Source of the DNA: Paenibacillus sp. H1-7
GTDB lineage: Bacteria; Bacillota; Bacilli; Paenibacillales; NBRC-103111
DNA: 64,000 nt
Direction: 5' to 3'
Assembly: GCF_022354825.1 (NCBI RefSeq)
Contig: NZ_CP031168.1
Coordinates: forward strand, 1,861,501-1,925,500
This document shows, in pieces, positions 17,018 to 25,423 of the stretch. The position numbers and the translations under genes were made by a program. Under the pieces are notes generated by a model. That model was not told the origin of the DNA. It ran no database searches and saw only the letters and a list, made by a program, of their open reading frames with translations. Position 1 is the first letter of the stretch, and each line of letters opens with the position of its first letter.

Positions 17018-17854
17018 TTGAAATGGATTGGTAAAGCGTTTGTTTTCTCATGCGCATTTCTTTCGTGCGCGCTATTTTCTGCCGTACATGCCGATGCGGC
17101 TCCGCAGGACAGCGTGAAGATTCAGGTCAACGACAAGCTGGTCGATTTTCCCGAAGCAAAGCCTGTCGTCGATGCCAGCTCGCAGCTTCAAGTCCCGTTT
17201 CGCCCTTTGATGGAGAACCTTGGCTATCAGGTGGATTGGGCCATGGACGGAAAAGAAGTCAAAGTGTCGATGAAAAAAGGCGATAAGACGCTATCGCTAA
17301 AGACGGGAGATTCCTTCGTCGTTCTCGACGGGAAGAAAGTGAATACAAGTTCCATGATCGGCATGGCGCAGGGCAGCGTCTATATTCCGCTTCGGTTCGT
17401 CTCGGAAACGCTGGGCAATCTTGTCCAATGGGACCAGGACAATCAACTCGCCATCGTGGGCGATGACGGCAAATATCATGCGCCGGCTTGGTACAAGCCC
17501 AAAACGAACGCCATGCTGGATTTCGCCAAAGGCTATCTGGGCACCCGATATGTTTGGGGAGGCGAAACACCGGGAGGGTTCGACTGCTCGGGATTCGTAA
17601 GATTCGTGTTCGCGCAAACGCGGGGAATCGATCTTCCGCGGACTTCTACGGAAATCTTCTACACCGTGGGCACAGCTGTTGCGGTTCCGCAGCCGGGGGA
17701 TCTCGTTTACTTTGATAAATCAGGCCCGGCGCACATCGGAATTTATCTGGGCAACGGACAGTTTATCTCCGCTACTTCGTCCCATGGCGTCCGCATCGAT
17801 TCCATCTACAGCTCTTACTGGAGCTCCAGGTACATTGGTGCTAAAAGCATATAA
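17018..17854 (+). CDS. Secreted NlpC/P60 peptidase with stalk (copper amine oxidase-like) domain
   Basis: 278 aa from a TTG at 17018 with AGGAGG upstream; the longer frame from 16931 runs through the riboswitch and is rejected. A signal peptide (WIGKAFVFSCAFLSCALFSAVHADA) precedes a Cu_amine_oxidN1-like domain (about residues 35-145, with PFRPLMENLGYQVDW and IPLRFVSETLGN). The NlpC/P60 domain follows: catalytic Cys in GGFDCSGFVRF, His in PAHIGIYLG and a further polar residue near SSHGVRI. It cleaves peptide cross-bridges in peptidoglycan. Control by c-di-AMP links wall hydrolysis to osmotic and wall status. Confidence 0.94.
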   Translation: MKWIGKAFVFSCAFLSCALFSAVHADAAPQDSVKIQVNDKLVDFPEAKPVVDASSQLQVPFRPLMENLGYQVDWAMDGKEVKVSMKKGDKTLSLKTGDSFVVLDGKKVNTSSMIGMAQGSVYIPLRFVSETLGNLVQWDQDNQLAIVGDDGKYHAPAWYKPKTNAMLDFAKGYLGTRYVWGGETPGGFDCSGFVRFVFAQTRGIDLPRTSTEIFYTVGTAVAVPQPGDLVYFDKSGPAHIGIYLGNGQFISATSSHGVRIDSIYSSYWSSRYIGAKSI

Positions 17855-17861
17855 TGCATAC

Positions 17862-17892
17862 AAGGCAGGCTGCTGCGGCTGCCTGTTTTTTT
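17862..17892 (+). terminator. Terminator of the NlpC/P60 gene
   Basis: AGGCAG / CTGCCT stem with a 10-nt loop and T7, 8 nt after the stop codon. Confidence 0.75.
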
Positions 17893-17969
17893 ATATTCGG
17901 GGCTCCACGCAAAGTATCTGATGACTTCGAAGCCAAACCTCCGCTTTGTGAGGTTATTACCACATAGCC

Positions 17970-18752
17970 GTGCAATCGAAACACCTCTTGCACCCAAGGG
18001 GTGTTTTTTGCTGTATAGCTTTCTTCATGCAGGCAACTCTAGAGCTATGGGTGGACTCCATTCAAGAAGCGATTATGGTCGCGCTGCCGATGATTTTTAT
18101 CGGCTCACTCATTACGCTTAATTTTATTCCGGGAATGCCCGATTTGACGCCTAAGGCGGTACAGCAGCCTGACGGACAGGTGAAGGTTACATGCAGCATC
18201 GAAAATACGGGAAGCTTGTACGGGCAAGAAGTGGTGCAGCTGTATGTGCACGATGAAGAGTGCAAGTGGGTGCGTCCGGAGAAGGAGCTGAAGGCGTTCG
18301 CCAAGCTCGGGCTTCAACCGGGAGAGAAGCGGGAAGTAGGCTTCCTGCTGGAGGAGAGGGATTTCTCCTATTACAACACCAAATATAACAAATGGGTTGC
18401 GGAAAGCGGCTATTTCCAAATCGCCGTCGGCTGCTCGTCGAGAGACATTCGCATTCGTGAGCGGCTGCATTGCGATTTCGGAAGGGAAGAGGTATCCTTC
18501 CATAAGTTCAGTTTATTGGGCGACTGGCTGAGCCACCCGAAAGCAAAGATCGTTCTCGAAGGCTGCTTCGAGGACATGAACCGCCACATCAGTGACAAAA
18601 TCTGCCTGGACGACGAGTTCGTCGGCTTCTGGGGTGATTTTCCGGCCATTAAGGTCATTCAAATGTTCGGGCAAGCCTGGCTCAAGGACCGATCCCCGGA
18701 TCTGGTCATAGAGCAGCTCATTGAGCAGTTTAACCGCGGACAGCAGGCTTAA
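17970..18752 (+). pseudogene. Gene remnant: PTS EIIC N-terminus fused to GH3 beta-glucosidase C-terminus
   Basis: A 260-codon frame without a proper start (GTG without Shine-Dalgarno; the frame runs through a terminator at 17979-18009). Residues about 27-53 (LWVDSIQEAIMVALPMIFIGSL) look like the start of a cellobiose-type PTS EIIC. From about residue 65 the sequence is instead the fibronectin-III-like C-terminal domain of GH3 beta-glucosidases (CSIENTGSLYGQEVVQLYV, ELKAFAKLGLQPGE, YNKWVAESGYFQIAVG) with its tail. An internal deletion in a beta-glucoside operon that joined the first gene to the last explains this best. A new chimeric protein is possible but unlikely. Confidence 0.7.
17979..18009 (+). 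terminator. Terminator or attenuator in the leader of the fused remnant
   Basis: 10-bp stem AAACACCTCT / AGGGGTGTTT (one G-U) with loop TGCACCCA and T6. It could have been the leader terminator of a PTS operon under antitermination control. Confidence 0.7.
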
Positions 18753-18770
18753 CGAAATACCATTTTAAGG

Positions 18771-18810
18771 CCGCGTACAAACGGGTTCCGTTTTTGCGCG
18801 GACTTTTTTT
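18771..18810 (+). terminator. Terminator after the GH3 remnant
   Basis: CCGCGTACAAACGG / CCGTTTTTGCGCGG stem with two mismatches, loop GTT, then T7. A second hairpin (CCCGCAC/GTGCGGG, 18813-18831) follows. Confidence 0.7.
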
Positions 18811-18842
18811 ACCCCGCACGTGATGTGCGGGTTTAAACGAAG

Positions 18843-18866
18843 ACCCGGCCGTTGGCCGGGTTTTTG
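18843..18866 (+). terminator. Second terminator after the GH3 remnant
   Basis: ACCCGGCC-GTT-GGCCGGGT followed by T4. A near copy is at 19595-19617. Confidence 0.65.
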
Positions 18867-19160
18867 CTGTTGATAACCCCATTTTGCTCGAAAATGTATA
18901 GCGGGGAGGCGGGTATCTTATTTAAGAGCAGTGATAACGTTACATGTTTTTTGAAAAGTACGGATGGAAAGCGACAAATGAACTATGCTCCGGACGAAGT
19001 ATCTCATCGCGATACCACTGTCACTACATTCCAGCTTCATGGGTTTTCCACCAGACGAATCCGAAGGGTTCGTGTGCTCATCTGTTGAGGATTGTCCTCT
19101 GTTGAGTTGTTGCGGACCTGGAGTCCGTTATTTTACCAAAAATGGCTCTATTATCAGGGT
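18867..19160. other. Intergenic stretch without a recognisable gene
   Basis: Part of about 1 kb between the GH3 remnant and the PadR gene. The short frames here have no ribosome-binding sites and match no family I know. The region ends in the hairpin-repeat array. Confidence 0.5.
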
Positions 19161-19294
19161 GATCGGACAACAGATCCTTTATTTTGCCAAAATACACCTT
19201 TGTTTGGTGGGGAAATATCCAAATAACGGATTCACTGTCCGATCGTACTCCAAAAGCAGCAGCTTTTCAGGAAATAACGGATTTCCTGTCCGAT
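19161..19294. repeat. Hairpin-repeat array, locus 1
   Basis: Three copies of a roughly 24-nt unit with core CGGAC-N-(G/T)TCCG-TTATTT: forward at 19161-19189 (here ending TCCTTTATTTT), inverted at 19221-19244 and 19272-19294 (AAATAACGGATT..CTGTCCGAT). Related arrays lie at 35.2, 45.1 and 63.4 kb. Confidence 0.85.
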
Positions 19295-19594
19295 AGCCTG
19301 CCCACAGCGCATCGATAGGCGGGGACGTGCCTGCTTCCATGACAGTTTCCTCGGATTGCTTCCCGGACATTAGTCCAGTTGAGTTTGTCGAGAACCCATA
19401 CTATGGAAAATTGCGCAGCGCAGGGGCAACCCGGTAGGTACCCTGCAGCTGTCATTGTTTTCGGAAAAATACTTTATTTACCGCTATTTTAGCGGAAGTG
19501 TTCTGAAAACAAAGCGGTCGCTAACACTCGTACAGGAGGTACCCTACCTTCCCGCTTCAGCATTTTCGGAAAACCAGTTTTCTCAACGGCATTT

Positions 19595-19617
19595 CCCGGC
19601 CATTGGCCGGGTTTTTC
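19595..19617 (+). terminator. Orphan terminator
   Basis: CCCGGCC-ATT-GGCCGGG and T5. No plus-strand gene lies directly upstream; it nearly duplicates the hairpin at 18843, suggesting a local duplication. Confidence 0.55.
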
Positions 19618-19644
19618 TTTAACTCTTTGCTAAAGCAAAACTTT

Positions 19645-19685
19645 AGGCCGCTCCTCTTTGAAAGGCCGCACATAGGTTTTCTCAC
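19645..19685 (+). repeat. GCTCCTC-TGAAAG element, copy 1
   Basis: GGCCGCTCCTCTTTGAAAGG followed by CCGCACATAGGTTTTCTCAC. Two related copies occur at 29847 and 30787, each ending in a hairpin and T run. Confidence 0.5.
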
Positions 19686-19724
19686 TAATAGAAGAATTTC
19701 TTTTTCCCGATAGCAGCTTTCTCG

Positions 19725-19753
19725 TTGACACTTATGTCGGATCGACATATAAT
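19725..19753 (+). promoter_or_regulatory. Consensus sigma-A promoter with operator in the spacer (padR-MFS)
   Basis: TTGACA (19725-19730), 17-nt spacer, TATAAT (19748-19753). A perfect palindrome TATGTCG-GAT-CGACATA occupies 19733-19749, i.e. the spacer and the edge of the -10 box. TATCGATA-type dyads continue to 19787. A bound PadR dimer would block RNA polymerase directly. Confidence 0.82.
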
Positions 19754-19802
19754 TTTTATATCGGTTAGATATATCGATACGACATAATTGTGGAGGCTCA
19801 TG

Positions 19803-20345
19803 ATGTACGAATTGTTTGTGCTGGGCGAATTGATGACAGGCGAGAAGCACGGCTACATGCTGCAGGAGATATTGAAGAACGCCGCCGGACCCGGCCGGCA
19901 CATCAGCTCGGGAACCTTGTACCCGCTGCTGTCGAGGCTGGGGGAGAGCGGTCTGATCCATCTTCGCCATGAGGAAGAATCGGAAGGAGGGAGACTTCGT
20001 AAGGTTTATGCGCTGACGGAAACCGGGCGCGAGCGGTTTCAACGGCTGATGGAGCAGCCGCTTGATTACAACGCAGATACGGAGAGGCTGGTTCATTTTA
20101 AAATGGTGTATTTCCAGTATGTGGCCAAGGAAGTGCGGCTTGACTGCCTGGAGCAGTATTTGCACTACTTGCAGACGACTAGGAGATACGTCCTTAACTT
20201 CGAATCGCAGCTCCTTGCGCAAAAGCCGAGTCCGGAGAAGCAGCGCATTCAGCTGCTTAGAGTGTTCGATCACAGAAAGCATGTCGGCGCGGCCGATATC
20301 GAGTGGGTGACGAAGGAAATCGCCCGAATCCAAGAGGAGGAATGA
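19803..20345 (+). CDS. PadR family transcriptional regulator
   Basis: 180 aa from the ATG at 19803 (GGAGG, spacing 6; the ATG at 19800 is too close). The winged-helix domain starts MYELFVLGELMTGEKHGYML and includes ISSGTLYPLLSRLGESGLI. The C-terminal four-helix dimerisation part (YTLxxxGR followed by FKMVYF) is of the Vir_act type. It overlaps the efflux gene and sits behind a promoter with a palindromic operator, so it is most likely an autorepressor that also controls the MFS pump. Confidence 0.92.
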   Translation: MYELFVLGELMTGEKHGYMLQEILKNAAGPGRHISSGTLYPLLSRLGESGLIHLRHEEESEGGRLRKVYALTETGRERFQRLMEQPLDYNADTERLVHFKMVYFQYVAKEVRLDCLEQYLHYLQTTRRYVLNFESQLLAQKPSPEKQRIQLLRVFDHRKHVGAADIEWVTKEIARIQEEE

Positions 20346-20347
20346 CC

Positions 20348-21514
20348 GTGGAGCGTCTTTGGACCAAGCCTTACATTCAGATGATGGTTGCCATGTTATT
20401 CTTGTTTACCGCCTTGTATTTACTGCTTCCGACTTTGCCTTTGTTCATTAAACAGCTGGGAGGAAGCGAATCGCAGGTTGGGCTGGCGGCGGGGGCGTTC
20501 ACATTGGCCGCTGTCGTCTTTCGCCCTCTGGTTGGAGGGCTGGTCGATCGATATGGCAGAAGGCCGTTTATTTTGTGGGGGCTGCTTTTCTTCGTCTTAT
20601 CGATGTATCTGTACGATTGGATTGCCGGTATCGCGATTCTGATGCTGCTGCGGGTGCTGCACGGCGTGAGCTGGGCTTTTTCCACAACGGCCGTCAGTAC
20701 ATCGATTGCGGACATCATTCCGTCCAGCCGGCGGGGAGAGGGCATGGGTTGGTTTGGCATGGCTATGACGGTAGCGATGGCTATCGGCCCCATGCTTGGA
20801 ATATGGGTGATGGAGCACCTTTCCTTTCAAAGCCTGTTTCTTCTGGCTACCGCATTTGCCGCGGCGTCCTTGCTGCTGGCCTACCCGATTCGAATCCCCT
20901 TTCAGCCCAAAGACGGTCCCCGGCGCATTCAATGGTTTGAAGCATCGGTTGCGCCCGTGACAGCCGCCTGTTTTTTTCTGGCTGTTGTGTATGGCGGAAT
21001 TACGACTTTCGTGCCTCTATTCTCGGAGACGATCAAGGTAAACCCGGGCACCTTTTTCCTTGTGTACGCCATAATGCTGACGTTGATCCGACCTGTCGCA
21101 GGCAAGCTCTCGGACCGCTATGGCGCAGTGTGGGTCATTGTGCCTTCGCTTGCCGTCACGGCTTGCGCTTTGCTCCTGTTAAGCGTCACTGACAGCTTGC
21201 TTGGAGTCGTTGCTGCAGCGGTGCTGTACGGGATCGGCTTCGGCTCGGCACAGCCTGCCCTTCAAGCGACGAACCTGCTGCTGTCCCATCCGGACCGCAA
21301 AGGGGTGGCGACGGCCTCCTTCATGACCGCGTTCGATCTCGGCATTGGGCTAGGGTCTATCGTTCTCGGCTGGGTTTCCCAATACACCGGTTACCCGATG
21401 TTATTTATGGCAAGCGCCGTCTCCGTCGGCATTTCGCTGCTTGTGTTTATCGTCTTCGTAAGACGGGCGCTGTTGCAGCATCGGACGCCTGGGCAGGAGC
21501 AGGTCGCCCGGTGA
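20348..21514 (+). CDS. MFS transporter, 12-TM drug efflux type
   Basis: 388 aa from the GTG at 20348 (AGGAGG, spacing 7). Twelve predicted helices; motif A between helices 2 and 3 is GGLVDRYGRRPFI and is partly repeated as GKLSDRYGAVW in the second half. It resembles the YfmO/Bmr-like exporters. Cotranscribed with and probably repressed by the PadR protein encoded just upstream. Substrate unknown. Confidence 0.9.
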   Translation: MERLWTKPYIQMMVAMLFLFTALYLLLPTLPLFIKQLGGSESQVGLAAGAFTLAAVVFRPLVGGLVDRYGRRPFILWGLLFFVLSMYLYDWIAGIAILMLLRVLHGVSWAFSTTAVSTSIADIIPSSRRGEGMGWFGMAMTVAMAIGPMLGIWVMEHLSFQSLFLLATAFAAASLLLAYPIRIPFQPKDGPRRIQWFEASVAPVTAACFFLAVVYGGITTFVPLFSETIKVNPGTFFLVYAIMLTLIRPVAGKLSDRYGAVWVIVPSLAVTACALLLLSVTDSLLGVVAAAVLYGIGFGSAQPALQATNLLLSHPDRKGVATASFMTAFDLGIGLGSIVLGWVSQYTGYPMLFMASAVSVGISLLVFIVFVRRALLQHRTPGQEQVAR

Positions 21515-21749
21515 TTTTTGGCCAGCGGGAACGGAACGGAGTCAAATCGACGGATGAATAGGAATGAGGCCGTCGTCCAGTCGCACCACCCTAACCGGCG
21601 CGAAGCATTTGCTTGATATTCTCCTGATTGGCGTGTTTTTACAAGAATCATAGCGATAGCCATGCTATAGTTTCTGTGTAATTAACGTTAAGAGCTTGCG
21701 TTTTCGAAACGGAAAGCTGGGCTCTGTCATTTTAGGAGGGATATCAGAG

Positions 21750-22205
21750 ATGACTGCAAAGCTGGAGTATGTATTCTACATCGGGACGAAGCCGGAGGAA
21801 GTGTGGGAGGTTCTATTTCATCCGGAAAAATCGTTCCAGGCGTTTCTGGGCGGAGTGATCCGTTCAAGCTGCCGGGTGGGCGACGATATCGAATTTGTCG
21901 GTCCCGGCGCCGATGGCGAGCAAACCGTTCATATTTACGGTAAAGTGCTGGAGTACGAGCCTCATCGGATTCTCAGCTATACGGACCATCCCGGACCGTC
22001 CCATTATCCGCAGCATGCCGAGATGGAAAGCCGTGTCAGGCTTACTCTCGAGCCCGTTGGTTCATGCACCAAGCTGCATCTTGTTAACGATCAATGGACG
22101 GACGACAACCCGCTGTTCGCCAAAACCGAGCAGTATTGGTGGATGATTCTGAGCAATATCAAATCGATAGCAGAAACGGGAAGACCCCTTGATTTCGGTT
22201 TTTAA
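21750..22205 (+). CDS. SRPBCC (AHSA1-like) domain protein
   Basis: 151 aa from the ATG at 21750 (AGGAGGG, spacing 9). START/Bet v1-like fold: YVFYIGTKPEEVWEVLFHPEKSFQAF at the N-terminus, YEPHRILSYTDHPG and LHLVNDQW later. Such proteins bind hydrophobic ligands; the role is unknown. It converges with the AraC-type gene. Confidence 0.85.
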   Translation: MTAKLEYVFYIGTKPEEVWEVLFHPEKSFQAFLGGVIRSSCRVGDDIEFVGPGADGEQTVHIYGKVLEYEPHRILSYTDHPGPSHYPQHAEMESRVRLTLEPVGSCTKLHLVNDQWTDDNPLFAKTEQYWWMILSNIKSIAETGRPLDFGF

Positions 22206-22239
22206 CCAACAGGAGGGCGTGGCCGGCTCCTAAAAGAAC

Positions 22240-23055
22240 TTATTCCGGCGGGAGCTCGGTCATACGGGCATACTGCTTGGGCGGTTTGCCGACCGCTGCT
22301 TTGAAATCCTTGCTGAAATGTGCTTGGTCTGTATAGCCGAGCTCCGCCGCCAACTGGGCGATATCCGTCCCGGCCTCGATCAGCTCGCCCGCTTCGTGCA
22401 TCCGGTAGCGCTGGATCACCCACTTGGGGCTTACGCCGACGTATTGATGGAACAATCGCTGCAGCGTTCTTGTAGTCACGCCGAATCGCTCGACGACCTG
22501 CTCGACCTTGATGAGACTCCGGTCATGAATAATCGCCTCGATCACATCGTTCAGCCAATCGACCTTGTCGTCGCGCTCCGGCATTCTCGTGCGCAGCAGC
22601 CGTTCTACGAGCTCGATTCTTTGCTCCTTGTCTTCTTGCGCAAAGAGCTCCCGCTCGAATTGACGGGGCTCTATCGGGAAATAATCGGAGACGTCAGCGA
22701 TGCGGTTGGTCAGTGCCGCCACCGGCGCTTGGAAGTAACAGTGAAACGCACCCGGTCTGAAAAGTACGCCAACAATTTCGCCTTGCTCCTGAAGGATGTA
22801 GGCGGATTTTTTATTTTCGATGCCGTTAATTCGGGAATGTCCCCGCTGGAACACTACGTTGACCCCCGGGTGCTGCAAAACCTCCTGGCAGTGTGGGGCT
22901 TGTCCGCGCAAATCCCAATCGACGAGCCAGTAATGCTGGATAAAAAAGGCGAGATCCGCGGAGGGCTTATGCCGGGAGATGGAAAATTTCGTTTTGCCGG
23001 TCTCATATTGCAGGATGCCTCTATTCGGATTGCGTTTCGCGTCCATGTGCAGCAC
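22240..23055 (-). CDS. AraC family transcriptional regulator
   Basis: 271 aa from a GTG (23055); ATG at 23046 is the alternative. The N-terminal domain (PSADLAFFIQHYWLVDWDLRG, HPGVNVVFQRG, VGVLFRPGAFH) is the DUF6597-type sensor of one-domain AraC proteins; the C-terminal HTH_18 reads FGVTTRTLQRLFHQYVGVSPKWVIQRYRM and AQLAAELGYTDQAHFSKDFKAAVGKPPKQY. Neighbouring genes do not reveal the target. Confidence 0.9.
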   Translation of the reverse strand: MLHMDAKRNPNRGILQYETGKTKFSISRHKPSADLAFFIQHYWLVDWDLRGQAPHCQEVLQHPGVNVVFQRGHSRINGIENKKSAYILQEQGEIVGVLFRPGAFHCYFQAPVAALTNRIADVSDYFPIEPRQFERELFAQEDKEQRIELVERLLRTRMPERDDKVDWLNDVIEAIIHDRSLIKVEQVVERFGVTTRTLQRLFHQYVGVSPKWVIQRYRMHEAGELIEAGTDIAQLAAELGYTDQAHFSKDFKAAVGKPPKQYARMTELPPE

Positions 23056-23204
23056 CGTCCCTTGCGTCAGAGGTTTGTTATCCTACCATTGTAGCAAAAA
23101 TATGCGGCGTCAGCCCGCTTATAGATGGAGTCGTCGGGTATTACGGTTCCTGCATCCGTTAACGAATCCTCAGCTAAAAAGGCGTTTCATGAATAGCTGC
23201 AATA

Positions 23205-23261
23205 TTTATATATTTTCGGTTGATTATTAACGATGAAAGCGCGCCTGTTCTTCGCTATAAT
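23205..23261 (+). promoter_or_regulatory. Activator site and promoter of the sugar-acid dehydrogenase gene
   Basis: A 31-bp motif (23205-23235; TTTATATATTTTCGGTTGAT then TATTAACGATG) lies exactly 51 bp before a TATAAT box (23256-23261) that lacks a good -35. The same motif with the same distance occurs at 25321. A half-site TGAAAGCG follows the motif. The arrangement fits activation by the AraC protein encoded between the two units. Confidence 0.75.
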
Positions 23262-23302
23262 GGCAATACATTCGTTTTTGGACAACATGAGGAGGAATGA
23301 AC

Positions 23303-24316
23303 ATGAAAGCTATCGTTTGCAATCAACCGAATGAGTTCACGATGATACAAAAACAGGACGCTGTGCGCGGGCAAGGCGAAGCTCTCGTACGCATTCACCG
23401 AATCGGGATATGCGGCACCGATTACCATGCGTTTCGCGGGGAGCAGGCTTATTTCGAATATCCTCGCATCCTCGGTCATGAGCTTGCGGGAGTTATCGAA
23501 TACGTAGAGCAAAATGAATACGATTTCAAGGCGGGAGACCAGGTGTCCATCATTCCTTATATGTACTGTGGAACCTGTATCGCATGCAGGGCGGGGAAAA
23601 CGAACTGCTGCACGGATATGAAAGTGATGGGCGTCCATATTGACGGAGGCATGCAGGAAACGGTATCCGTTCCTTTGTCGGCGCTTTTGAAAACGAACGA
23701 GCTCAGCCTGGATCAAACGGTTATTCTGGAGCCGATCGCAATCGGTGCGCACGCCGTCCGGAGAGCGGAAATCCGCGAAGGAGAGACGGTGGCCGTCATC
23801 GGCGCGGGGCCGATCGGACTCGGAGTCATGGCTATCGCCAAAAGCCGGGGAGCCAAAGTCATCGCGATGGACGTCAACGACAGCCGCCTGGCCTTTTGCC
23901 AAGCATGGGCCGGCGCAGACGGCATCGTCAACGTGCTGAATCAGCCCGACGAGAAGCTGCTGGAATTAAACGGCGGCGAGCTGCCGACGGTGGTGCTCGA
24001 TGCGACGGGCAATTTGCGGTCGATGCAGGATGCTTTCCGCTACGTGGCTCACGGAGGAAGACTCGTGTACGTCGGGCTCGTGAAGTCCGATATTACGTTC
24101 TCCGATCCGGAGTTTCACAAGAAGGAGCTTACTTTGTTAAGCAGCCGCAATGCGACCAAAGAGGACTTTGACGTTGTGATAGACGCAATCCGGACGGAAG
24201 CGGTCGATGCTTCCCGCTTCATTACGCACCGCACTGCCTTCGAGCAAATGATCGATGTCTTCGACACATGGCTCGATCCGCAAAGCAAGGTTATCAAGGC
24301 CGTAGTGGAGCTGTAA
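23303..24316 (+). CDS. Zinc-dependent alcohol/polyol dehydrogenase (MDR), probably sugar-acid specific
   Basis: 337 aa from the ATG at 23303 (AGGAGG, spacing 7). Catalytic zinc ligands in GICGTDYH and GHE; structural zinc cysteines in CGTCIACRAGKTNC; Rossmann motif VIGAGPIGLGVMAI. It resembles the L-galactonate/L-threonine dehydrogenase group that oxidises a secondary hydroxyl with NAD(P)+. Its context with an altronate-type dehydratase, SDR and a ketodeoxygluconate permease suggests that it oxidises an aldonic or sugar acid. The exact substrate is inference. Confidence 0.88.
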   Translation: MKAIVCNQPNEFTMIQKQDAVRGQGEALVRIHRIGICGTDYHAFRGEQAYFEYPRILGHELAGVIEYVEQNEYDFKAGDQVSIIPYMYCGTCIACRAGKTNCCTDMKVMGVHIDGGMQETVSVPLSALLKTNELSLDQTVILEPIAIGAHAVRRAEIREGETVAVIGAGPIGLGVMAIAKSRGAKVIAMDVNDSRLAFCQAWAGADGIVNVLNQPDEKLLELNGGELPTVVLDATGNLRSMQDAFRYVAHGGRLVYVGLVKSDITFSDPEFHKKELTLLSSRNATKEDFDVVIDAIRTEAVDASRFITHRTAFEQMIDVFDTWLDPQSKVIKAVVEL

Positions 24317-24362
24317 ATAAATTGGCAATATAAGAGATTCGTGATCGATGCTGAACAATGAG

Positions 24363-24396
24363 ACGGCTCCCGCTGAAAGGCGGAGAGCCGTTTTTT
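24363..24396 (+). terminator. Terminator of the Zn-dehydrogenase gene
   Basis: Stem ACGGCTC(CCGC) with (GCGG)GAGCCGT and T6. Confidence 0.85.
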
Positions 24397-24424
24397 GCAT
24401 GTATCTATTTGCATGTATCTAAAT

Positions 24425-25303
24425 CTAATAAACGTCGGTATTCTGCTGCCGGTATTTCAGCGGCGTCATGTTCGTCAACAGCTTGAATTTGCGAATGAAA
24501 TTGTTCACGTTGTTGAATCCGACCTTCTCCGATATTTCATGAATCGAATCGTCCGATTGCTCGAGCATCATCCTAGCCTTTGTAATCCGCAGCTTCAGCA
24601 AATATTCATACGGTGTCAGGCCGGTCTGGCGTTTGAACGTACGGATGAAGGCATAGGTGGTCAAGTGGTTCTGCTTGGCCAGCTCGTTAATCGACAGCTC
24701 CTCGCTGTAATGCAGGTTCATGTAGCTGATCGTGTCCGCGACCGCTTTGGTAGCGGCACTCGATATTTTTAACGTGTCATGCACGTGCTTTTCCTCACAC
24801 AACGCGGTCAGCGCGCCGCACAGCGCCTCGACCATCTTCAGATCGGCCGTAGGCGAGTTGCGGTTCACCTGCTCCAGTACGATGTCGATTTGCGCTTCCA
24901 CCAAGGACGGCTGCTGCAGGACGACCGTTTCGAACTTGCCTTCGTTAATGATGTTCTCGTAATGAATGCCGGCAGATTCCTCAAATCGGACCCATTTGAT
25001 CTCCCACGAATCTCCCACACATTCGTAAATGTGCGGCTCATTGCAGTCGAGCAAAAACGCGTGTCCCGCCGCTAAGGAAACCTTTTGACCGCGGTACACG
25101 ATCTGTCCTTTTCCGTTCAGGGTGACGATAAGAATGCGGTAATTCAATCCTTGCCGCTGTACCCGGTACCCGCTCAAGCAATGATAATGGCCGCAGGCAA
25201 CGATGCGGAACGGCAGCTTGTAGCTTTGCGGGTTCGGCAGGTGGAGGAGATGAACGGAGTTCGGGCTTATGATGTCGTTGATGATATTGTTTGTCGAGCT
25301 CAT
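24425..25303 (-). CDS. AraC family regulator of the sugar-acid island
   Basis: 292 aa from the ATG at 25303 (TGAGGA upstream); an in-frame TTG 15 nt earlier is less likely. An N-terminal cupin-like domain (GKGQIVYRGQKVSLAAGHAFLLDCNEPHIYE) binds the effector. Two HTH motifs follow: LSINELAKQNHLTTYAFIRTFKRQTGLTPYEYL and IHEISEKVGFNNVNNFIRKFKLLTNMTPLKYR. The gene lies between the two catabolic units, and both carry the same 31-bp motif upstream, so it is the probable activator of both. Confidence 0.92.
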   Translation of the reverse strand: MSSTNNIINDIISPNSVHLLHLPNPQSYKLPFRIVACGHYHCLSGYRVQRQGLNYRILIVTLNGKGQIVYRGQKVSLAAGHAFLLDCNEPHIYECVGDSWEIKWVRFEESAGIHYENIINEGKFETVVLQQPSLVEAQIDIVLEQVNRNSPTADLKMVEALCGALTALCEEKHVHDTLKISSAATKAVADTISYMNLHYSEELSINELAKQNHLTTYAFIRTFKRQTGLTPYEYLLKLRITKARMMLEQSDDSIHEISEKVGFNNVNNFIRKFKLLTNMTPLKYRQQNTDVY

Positions 25304-25320
25304 GGCAATCGTCCTCAATT

Positions 25321-25377
25321 TTTATATATTTTCAGTTGATTATTGGCGATGTAATCCCATGGTAACACCAATATAAT
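25321..25377 (+). promoter_or_regulatory. Activator site and promoter of the rraA-like/uxaA operon
   Basis: The 31-bp motif at 25321-25351 is identical in 28 of 31 positions to that at 23205 and is again exactly 51 bp from TATAAT (25372-25377). It sits in the divergent region with the AraC gene. Confidence 0.75.
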
Positions 25378-25423
25378 AAAAATGAAAGCGCCACTATTAT
25401 TACCACAGCGGAGGTTCCTGACT

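Noticed and set aside
17952..17988. BglG/LicT-type antiterminator RNA site overlapping the leader terminator
   Set aside because: The position before a PTS remnant is suggestive and its 3' end overlaps the terminator arm, but the sequence does not match the known RAT consensus well enough.
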